Assembly: GCA_965200235.1 (NCBI GenBank)
Contig: OZ241339.1
Span: 248,001 to 312,000, forward strand
DNA length: 64,000 nt
Reading direction: 5' to 3'
Source of the DNA: Azotimanducus chitobiosivorans
GTDB taxonomy: Bacteria; Pseudomonadota; Gammaproteobacteria; Pseudomonadales; Azotimanducaceae
Position numbers and translations under genes: made by a program. How positions within the stretch are numbered: the stretch's first letter is position 1; each line of letters opens with the position of its first letter. Below, piece after piece: positions 58,116 to 64,000 of the stretch. The notes beneath the pieces are model-generated. The model was given only the letters and a program-made list of their open reading frames with translations. It was not told the origin of the DNA and ran no database searches.

Positions 58116-58207
58116 CTTCGTACTTCCTTTCTGTGCGAAAAGAGTGGCACAGTAGCATGATCGATACGACTAGAATGACTTGGTGTTGAAGCGAGGAGAT
58201 GCCATGC

Positions 58208-59995
58208 ATGCCAACCCCTGACGGAATAGTGCGCATCGCCAACTGCAGCGGTTTCTACGGCGACCGCTTGTCGGCGGCGCGGGAAATGGTCGAGGGTGGC
58301 CCAATCGATGTCTTGACCGGCGACTATCTTGCCGAACTCACCATGGCGATCTTGCACAACCAGCGGCAATCGCGCGGTGAGCATTTGGGCTATGTCGGGA
58401 CATTCTTGAAACAGCTTCAAGACGTGCTCGCGCCGTGCATGGAGCGTGGCATCAAAATAGTCAGCAATGCTGGCGGACTGAATCCGGCATCGCTCGCAGC
58501 GCGTGTCGAAGCCTTGGCGAGCGATCTCGGCATCGATGTCAAGGTGGCCTACATCGATGGCGACGACCTCATGCCGAGGCTGGACGATTTGCGTATCTCA
58601 GGCGAAGCCTTCATCAATATCGACCGTCACATCGCGCTGAAGGAAAGCGACTATCAGCCTGTCACGGCAAACGCCTATCTCGGCGGCTTCGGCATCAAGA
58701 CCGCGCTTGATGCCGGCGCCGACGTGGTTATCTGCCCGCGCGTGACCGACGCCGCGCTTGCCTTGGGGCCGGCGGCCTGGGCGTTCGACTGGCAGCGCAG
58801 TGACTACGACGCCTTGGCGGGCGCACTTGCGGCGGGACATATCATCGAATGCGGTCCGCAGGCGACCGGCGGCAATTATTCTTTCATCGACGAAGTGCCG
58901 AGCTTCCGTAATGTCGGCTTTCCGATCGCCGAAATCGAATCCGATGGCAGCTTCACCATCACCAAGCATCCCAACACCGGCGGTATTGTCTCGGTCGGGA
59001 CAGTGACAGCGCAGCTTCTCTATGAAATCCGGGCACCCGCCTACGCCAATCCAGATGTCGTTTCGTACTTTGACACCTTGTCGGTCGAGCAGAGCGGAGT
59101 TGACCGCGTGCGCGTCAGCGGCTGCAAAGGCGCGAGTCCGCCGCCGACGCACAAGGTCTGCATCAACGCCTCCGCGGGCTACCGCAATTCGAGCGAACTT
59201 CTTCTGACCGGTCTTGACATCGAGAAGAAGGCCGAGATTCTCACCGATGCGCTCTTCGATGCCTTGGGCGGGCGTGATCAGTTCGACGAAGTGAATATTG
59301 ATCTCCGTCGCACCGACAAGATCGATCCAAACAGCAACGAAGAGGCGATGGCGAGCCTCTGTATCGACCTTCGATCAAAAGACCCGAACCTCGTCGGGCG
59401 GCTCTACTCGGCGAAGGTCATCGAACTTGCGCTCGCGAGCTATCCCGGCTACTGCGGGCGCTCGGTGGTCAGTTCAGGTTCGCCGGTGCTCGTGCACTGG
59501 CCGGCGCTCGTGGACAGTCGGCACATCGTCGAGCGTGTGCACGTTGATGGCGCGGTGAAAGAAGTGCTGCCGACGAGCCAGCTTGGCTTGCCGGAGATCG
59601 ATTGCCAGCATCCGCCCGTGGCGCTCGCCGAGGTGCCGAGCGGCGAAACAATGCATGTGCCTTTGGGTTGTCTCTTCGGCACGCGCTCAGGCGACAAGGG
59701 TGGCGCCGCCAATCTCGGTGTCTGGGCGAAGACCGATGAAAGCTACGCCTTTCTCTACACGTTCTTCGATGTCGATCGGCTCAAGGCGCTGCTGCCGGAC
59801 ATGGCCGAATATCCAATCGATCGCTACGAGCTGCCAAACCTTCGGGCTTTGAATTTCTTTATCCACGGCGTGCTGCGCGAAGGTGTGTCGTCGAACAACC
59901 GGCTCGACGGGCAGGCCAAGTCGCTAGGCGAATACCTGCGCGCCAAGTACATCGACGTGCCGGTTGCCCTGCTGCCAAAGGAGTCGTCACCATGA
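58208..59995 (+). CDS. AtuA-like acyclic terpene utilization protein (DUF1446)
   Basis: 595 residues. N-terminal DUF1446 domain: VRIANCSGFYGDRLSAAREM, IDVLTGDYLAELTMA, VVICPRVTDAALALGPAAW, GHIIECGPQATGGNYS; the C-terminal portion has LGCLFGTRSGDKGGAANLGVWA, typical of AtuA. In Pseudomonas, atuA belongs to citronellol/geraniol degradation. ATG at 58208 lies nine bases after AGGAG. Its stop overlaps the enoyl-CoA hydratase start (ATGA), supporting a shared acyl-CoA pathway. The substrate is not proven. Confidence 0.9.
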   Translation: MPTPDGIVRIANCSGFYGDRLSAAREMVEGGPIDVLTGDYLAELTMAILHNQRQSRGEHLGYVGTFLKQLQDVLAPCMERGIKIVSNAGGLNPASLAARVEALASDLGIDVKVAYIDGDDLMPRLDDLRISGEAFINIDRHIALKESDYQPVTANAYLGGFGIKTALDAGADVVICPRVTDAALALGPAAWAFDWQRSDYDALAGALAAGHIIECGPQATGGNYSFIDEVPSFRNVGFPIAEIESDGSFTITKHPNTGGIVSVGTVTAQLLYEIRAPAYANPDVVSYFDTLSVEQSGVDRVRVSGCKGASPPPTHKVCINASAGYRNSSELLLTGLDIEKKAEILTDALFDALGGRDQFDEVNIDLRRTDKIDPNSNEEAMASLCIDLRSKDPNLVGRLYSAKVIELALASYPGYCGRSVVSSGSPVLVHWPALVDSRHIVERVHVDGAVKEVLPTSQLGLPEIDCQHPPVALAEVPSGETMHVPLGCLFGTRSGDKGGAANLGVWAKTDESYAFLYTFFDVDRLKALLPDMAEYPIDRYELPNLRALNFFIHGVLREGVSSNNRLDGQAKSLGEYLRAKYIDVPVALLPKESSP

Positions 59996-60801
59996 CCGAC
60001 ACGCCACTTTCCATCGAAGGCCTTGTTTTCGAGACCATTGAGCTTGCGCGTGACGGGCATGTGTTGACGATCACGCTCAACCGGCCGCAGCGCAAGAATG
60101 CTATGAACCATGTCATGGTGAACGAACTGATTTATGCGTTTGACCATGCGCGTGATGAGCGCGGCATTCGTGTCGTGGTGCTCGCAGCCAAGGGCGATGT
60201 CTTTTGCGCCGGCGCTGATTTGCGCGGTATGCGTGGCGATGCCGCAGAAGCGAGCGTGTCGAATGTGCCAAAGCGCGGTGAGACCGACGATGTGGCAACG
60301 AGAATTCGCCACCTCAACAAGCCGCTCATCGCCAAAATTCAAGGCGGCGTGCTCGCGGGTGCGCTGCTCCTTGTCTGCAACGCGACCCACGCGATTGCTG
60401 CACGCGATGCCAAGTTCTCGGCCCCTGAGATCAAACGCGGCATCTGGCCGTTCATGGTGATGGCTGGCCTTTTTCGGCTCATGCCGAAGCGTGCCGGGCT
60501 TGATTTCATCATGCGCGGCGAACCGATTGACGCCGCCAACGCCGCCAAGTACGGCCTAATCAACGAAGCCGTGGAAAAAGAGGCGCTTGATTCAGCAGTC
60601 GCCGACCTCGCGGCGAATCTCGCGGCGCTCGCTCCCAACACCATGCGCATGGGGCTTGCGGCCTACAACACGCAGGAAGACATGGATTTCGACGACGCGC
60701 TGCCCTTTTTGCGGACGCAGATCGATGCCTGCGTGCAAAGCAGCGACGCTCGCGAAGGCATCGCGGCGTTCCTCGAAAAACGCCCCGCCAAGTGGTCCTA
60801 A
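59992..60801 (+). CDS. Enoyl-CoA hydratase/isomerase family protein
   Basis: 269-residue crotonase-fold protein: ITLNRPQRKNAMNHVMVNEL, VVLAAKGDVFCAGADLRGM (oxyanion loop), IAKIQGGVLAGALLLVCNA. The second acidic catalytic residue region reads EIKRGIWPFMVMA. Coupled by overlap to the AtuA-like gene, in a manner recalling AtuE or LiuC (isohexenyl- or methylglutaconyl-CoA hydration). Confidence 0.9.
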   Translation: MTDTPLSIEGLVFETIELARDGHVLTITLNRPQRKNAMNHVMVNELIYAFDHARDERGIRVVVLAAKGDVFCAGADLRGMRGDAAEASVSNVPKRGETDDVATRIRHLNKPLIAKIQGGVLAGALLLVCNATHAIAARDAKFSAPEIKRGIWPFMVMAGLFRLMPKRAGLDFIMRGEPIDAANAAKYGLINEAVEKEALDSAVADLAANLAALAPNTMRMGLAAYNTQEDMDFDDALPFLRTQIDACVQSSDAREGIAAFLEKRPAKWS

Positions 60802-60857
60802 TGCATGCGCCACCCACTTGGAGTAGAGTTACCCTTTTCAAGTATCTTGCCTTTCCC

Positions 60858-61601
60858 ATGCGAACACTCCTGCGATTCTCCAGCCTGCTCGCCGCGCTGC
60901 TCGCGGCTGCAGCCATGCACGCCGATGACGAGTCGGCGCCCATTCTTGATCTGCTGCCTGACGGCCTGAACGTTATCGGTCAGTCTCCAAGCGGCGTCGA
61001 GGGCTTGAGCCTCGTCGAAATCAGCGACGGCAGCTTTCTGTACGTGTTTGAAGACAAGCCGTTTTTCTTTTCCGGCGATCTCTTTGAGATGACTGATGCA
61101 GGCGTCAATAACCTCTCGGAGGTCTACCGGTCTGGTCAGCGGATAGAGATTCTCGGCGCCATTGACCCGCAAGACGCGGTGGTTTTTCCGGCCACCCGCA
61201 AGCGCATCGAAACGCTGTGGGTGTTCACCGACGTGACCTGCGGCTACTGCCGGCTCTTCCATGAGCAAATGGCCGAATACAATGATCTTGGGCTTGAGGT
61301 TCGCTATCTTGCGTTCCCGCGCCACGGCATGGAATCGGACAGCAGCGAATTGCTCGAAACCGCTTGGTGCGCGAAAGATCGCCAGCGTGCCATCACGCGC
61401 CTGAAATCTGGCGAGAAACTGTCAGCGAAGACCTGTGAGAATTCCGTCGCTGAGCAGTTTGAACTCGGTCAGCGCTTAGGTGTGCGCGGCACGCCCGCGA
61501 TCTTCTCGGCGACCGGTGTGGAGTTGCCGGGCTTCGTGCCGCCGGATCAGATCATGGAGCGATTGGGACTCGCGAGTGCGCAATCGGAAGCAGAAGGATG
61601 A
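60858..61601 (+). CDS. Thioredoxin-fold DsbC-like protein, exported
   Basis: 247 residues. Signal peptide MRTLLRFSSLLAALLAAAAMHA; an N-terminal DsbC-like domain (LPDGLNVIGQSPSGVEGLSL, FLYVFEDKPFFFSGDLFEM), then the thioredoxin domain with CGYC in FTDVTCGYCRLFHEQM and cis-Pro region GVRGTPAIFS. Periplasmic disulfide isomerase or reductase. It directly precedes (ATGA overlap) the beta-helix lipoprotein gene and a cytochrome c gene; assisting their folding is a reasonable inference. Confidence 0.9.
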   Translation: MRTLLRFSSLLAALLAAAAMHADDESAPILDLLPDGLNVIGQSPSGVEGLSLVEISDGSFLYVFEDKPFFFSGDLFEMTDAGVNNLSEVYRSGQRIEILGAIDPQDAVVFPATRKRIETLWVFTDVTCGYCRLFHEQMAEYNDLGLEVRYLAFPRHGMESDSSELLETAWCAKDRQRAITRLKSGEKLSAKTCENSVAEQFELGQRLGVRGTPAIFSATGVELPGFVPPDQIMERLGLASAQSEAEG

Positions 61602-62800
61602 ATGTCGTGACGTGCAGATGCCTGTCCGTCTGTCTGCTCCCGTGTGTGCTGGCCGCGTGCGGCGCAGTCAGGGACGAGGCGGCACTGCGCTTCGCTTTTG
61701 AAACCGCCGAGCCGGGCGATGTCATCGAGATCGCTGCGGGCACCATGACGGTCTCGCGCAGCCTGACGCTCAATACCGATCGCGTGACGCTGCGCGGCGC
61801 CGGCCTGCATAAGACCATTCTTGACTTCGCGGGACAGGCGCAGGGTGCTGAGGGCATTCTCGTCAACGCCAGCGATTTCACCATCGAGGATCTGACGATT
61901 CAGGACACCATCGGCGACGCGCTCAAGATCAACCAAGGCCGAAACGCCGTCGTTCGGCGCGTGCGCACGCAATGGACCGGCGGGCCGAAGACCGAGAACG
62001 GCGCCTATGGCATCTATCCCGTGCAGATCGACGGCGTGCTCATCGAGGACAGCATCGCCATTGCCGCATCCGACGCCGGGATTTATGTTGGACAGTCCAA
62101 GAACATCATTGTTCGCAACAACTTTGCTGAGTACAACGTCGCCGGCATCGAGATCGAGAACTCGCAGGATGCCGATGTCTACAGCAATCGCACCGTCAAC
62201 AACACGGGCGGCATTCTGGTGTTCAACATGCCGCATCTGTCTGAGGTTGGCATGAGGACGCGCGTGTTTGACAATGACATCAGCGAAAATAACACCGCGA
62301 ACTTTGGGCGCGAAGGCACGGCGGTGGCCGAGGTTCCGTCGGGCACGGGCCTCTTGATCAACGCCAACGACCAAGTCGAAGTGTTCGACAATCGATTTTC
62401 CAACAACCGCACCGCGCATGTGCTGATCGCATCGAGCTACGATGAGTTTGCGGGCGTCGCTGAGCGCTTTGACCCCTATCCGGAAACCTTATTTTTCTAC
62501 GAGAACTTCTACACTGGCGGCGGCGATGCGCCCGATATGGTGGAACTCGAAGCGTTGCGCATGGCCATGTTCGGAGACGACGGGCGACTGCCGTCAATTG
62601 TCTGGGACGGCGTTGTGCACCCCGACAGAGCAGAGGAGGGCGCTCTGCCAGCCGAGCTTGCGATTTGCTTGGGCGAGCCAGCCGACACCGAGTTCTTGAA
62701 TATCGATATGAGCGGTAGCTTTGCCAAGGCTTCGGTTGACGCTTCCGCGCACCTGTGCGAGCACGCCAAGCTCGGCGCTGCGCGCGCATCTGCCGGTTGA
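61598..62800 (+). CDS. Parallel beta-helix repeat lipoprotein
   Basis: 400 residues. Lipobox CLLPCVLAACG near residue 21, then right-handed beta-helix repeats: GDVIEIAAGTMTVSRSLTL, VTLRGAGLHKTILDF, FTIEDLTIQDT, NAVVRRVRTQWTGG, NIIVRNNFAEYNVAGIEIE, ADVYSNRTVNNTGGI. It belongs to the family that is regularly encoded next to the SO2930-type diheme cytochrome found immediately downstream. Function of the pair is not established. Confidence 0.9.
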   Translation: MNVVTCRCLSVCLLPCVLAACGAVRDEAALRFAFETAEPGDVIEIAAGTMTVSRSLTLNTDRVTLRGAGLHKTILDFAGQAQGAEGILVNASDFTIEDLTIQDTIGDALKINQGRNAVVRRVRTQWTGGPKTENGAYGIYPVQIDGVLIEDSIAIAASDAGIYVGQSKNIIVRNNFAEYNVAGIEIENSQDADVYSNRTVNNTGGILVFNMPHLSEVGMRTRVFDNDISENNTANFGREGTAVAEVPSGTGLLINANDQVEVFDNRFSNNRTAHVLIASSYDEFAGVAERFDPYPETLFFYENFYTGGGDAPDMVELEALRMAMFGDDGRLPSIVWDGVVHPDRAEEGALPAELAICLGEPADTEFLNIDMSGSFAKASVDASAHLCEHAKLGAARASAG

Positions 62801-62812
62801 GACGGCAACCGA

Positions 62813-63856
62813 ATGGCATATCTGCGCGCCGCGCTATGTTTAGGCTGTGCGTGTCTCGTCGCCGCTTGCGCCGGAGCCGGCCCGGATCCTGAGAACCCGC
62901 CGCGCCGACTCAGTGACTGGGGCATATTGCACAAGGACGGCGACGCGCTGAAGCTCGCCGACGGGACGTTTGCTTATAGCTTGCGTACACCGCTCTTCTC
63001 AGACTACGCCGAGAAGCTGCGCACGGTGTCGATGCCTGCAGGTACGCGAGCCACCATGAACGGCGATGCGGTGTTCGAGTTCCCGCTCGGTACGGTCATC
63101 AGCAAAACTTTCTTCTATTGGATCGAAGATGGGCAGCGGGTAGGGCGTGAGACACCATTCATGGCCGATGGCATCAAGGTGCTCAACACAGAATCCGCGC
63201 GACTGGTGGAAACGCGCTTGCTCACTCGCGCGGAATCCGGTTGGGTGGCAATGCCCTACGTCTGGAACGATGCGCAGGACGAGGCGTATCTCAAGATCAC
63301 CGGCGACCTCGCCAGGTTTGACGTGCGCGCACCGGATGGCCACATGCAGTCCGCGAACTACCTGATTCCGAGTCGCAATCAGTGTGCAAGCTGCCATGCG
63401 CGGCGCAATAGCGGCGGCGTACACCCGATTGGTCCGAAGGCGTGGAACGTCAATTTGGATGTGTGGCACGCTTCGGGCTGGCTTGTCAGCGATGGCGGCG
63501 CAAGACTGAAGCGCGATGTGTCCTATGCGAGACGCTATCTCGATGTCAACTGCGCGCACTGTCATAGCGATGAGGGTGCGGGTGACACGTCGGGCCTGTT
63601 TCTTGATGTCCATGAAACTGACCCGACTCGTCTTGGCGTCTGCAAACGCACGATTGCCGCTGGTCAAGGCACAGGCGGCCACACCTATGACATTGTGCCT
63701 GGCGACCCGCGAACATCGATTCTCATCCACCGCATGAAAACCGACAATCCTGCGGAGATGATGCCGGAACTGGGTCGCAGCCTCGTGCATTCAGCAGGCG
63801 TCTCGCTCGTCGCAGACTGGATCAGCGCCATGCCTGATGGGTGCGGGGCAGTTTGA
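62813..63856 (+). CDS. SO2930-family diheme c-type cytochrome, lipoprotein
   Basis: 347 residues. Lipobox LGCACLVAACAG; heme-binding motifs CASCH (in SRNQCASCHARR) and CAHCH (in DVNCAHCHSDEG). Conserved LFSDYAEKLRTVSMPAG and FPLGTVISKTFFY match the family paired with the beta-helix protein. Twelve bases separate the two genes. Periplasmic or outer-membrane electron transfer is likely; partners unknown. Confidence 0.9.
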   Translation: MAYLRAALCLGCACLVAACAGAGPDPENPPRRLSDWGILHKDGDALKLADGTFAYSLRTPLFSDYAEKLRTVSMPAGTRATMNGDAVFEFPLGTVISKTFFYWIEDGQRVGRETPFMADGIKVLNTESARLVETRLLTRAESGWVAMPYVWNDAQDEAYLKITGDLARFDVRAPDGHMQSANYLIPSRNQCASCHARRNSGGVHPIGPKAWNVNLDVWHASGWLVSDGGARLKRDVSYARRYLDVNCAHCHSDEGAGDTSGLFLDVHETDPTRLGVCKRTIAAGQGTGGHTYDIVPGDPRTSILIHRMKTDNPAEMMPELGRSLVHSAGVSLVADWISAMPDGCGAV

Positions 63857-63967
63857 TTGGCGGGTAGTATCAGGAATTACCTCTTAGGGCCTCCTTGGAG
63901 GTGAATAGTCCGCCGCGCCCGCAAGGTAATATAGTGGCACTTCATCGGACAAGCAGCTAGATGCGCC
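63857..63967. other. Short intergenic region with a hairpin
   Basis: Contains the palindrome ACCTC..CCTCCTTGGAGG..near 63878-63903, without a clear T-run. It may terminate the cytochrome operon. Confidence 0.4.
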
Positions 63968-64000
63968 ATGCGGACGACCTTAAGTATTGACGACGAATCT
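63968..64000 (+). CDS. Start of a probable antitoxin gene (cut by window edge)
   Basis: ATG at 63968 opens MRTTLSIDDES to the edge. MRTTLSIDD is the typical N-terminus of VapB-like or ribbon-helix-helix antitoxins. Only 11 codons are visible. Confidence 0.5.
   Translation, partial: MRTTLSIDDES

Overview
The window looks like a chromosomal segment of a GC-rich proteobacterium, most likely a gammaproteobacterium. The gene orders pilB-pilC-pilD-coaE and rpsP-rimM-trmD-rplS, together with glnA (sigma-54 promoter), glnD and xerD, support this. The accessory content suggests a host-associated or symbiotic lifestyle, but that is inference: a 1344-residue secreted ankyrin protein, cytochromes P450, phytanoyl-CoA dioxygenase and sulfotransferase family enzymes, toxin-antitoxin relics, and many short palindromic insertions next to decayed genes. 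I found no rRNA, tRNA or CRISPR array.

Layout. 1-6.7 kb (minus strand): start of sufB, pyruvate kinase, glutamine synthetase with a sigma-54 promoter, GAPDH, a GAPDH paralog without the catalytic cysteine, and a glutathione S-transferase. 7.4-11.5 kb (plus): pilB, pilC, pilD, coaE, then two palindromic insertions sharing one CTAG. 11.7-16.8 kb: lipoprotein with a duplicated module, divergent orphan histidine kinase, sulfotransferase. 16.8-20.1 kb: E1alpha, E1beta and E2 of a 2-oxoacid/acetoin dehydrogenase complex. 20.1-23 kb: rpsP-rimM-trmD-rplS and xerD. 23-31.6 kb: flavin monooxygenase, DUF4143 remnant, gamma-glutamyltranspeptidase, thiopurine methyltransferase, sodium-dependent transporter, a 1.5-kb graveyard of insertions and an outer-membrane barrel relic, then a nitronate monooxygenase-like protein. 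31.6-34.7 kb: an isoleucyl-tRNA synthetase resembling the eukaryotic/IleS2 type. 34.8-42.5 kb (minus): three tandem P450 copies (one dead), a second gamma-glutamyltransferase, glnD. 42.7-46.3 kb: RES/DUF2384 toxin-antitoxin locus (possibly frameshifted), a decayed gene between insertions, and a very GC-rich IS110/IS1111-type element. 46.4-52.4 kb: CBS protein, alpha/beta hydrolase, cyclopropane synthase, PhyH dioxygenase, antitoxin relic, nucleotidyltransferase-HEPN fusion, tyrosine phosphatase, transposase relic, small membrane protein. 53-57.1 kb: ankyrin protein, 289 bp downstream of an 18-C tract. 57.4-64 kb: SDR, AtuA-like/enoyl-CoA hydratase pair, DsbC-like protein, beta-helix lipoprotein, diheme cytochrome, and the start of a likely antitoxin gene at the right edge.

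The most striking pattern is a set of unrelated short insertions (60-304 bp) with perfect or near-perfect terminal inverted repeats, each bounded by CTAG (one by TTAG). This is what non-autonomous elements would look like if moved by transposases that duplicate a YTAR target, as IS5-family enzymes do. They lie at gene ends, supply a stop codon (coaE), truncate genes (P450 copy, decayed gene at 44.3 kb) and sit next to one another sharing single target sites.
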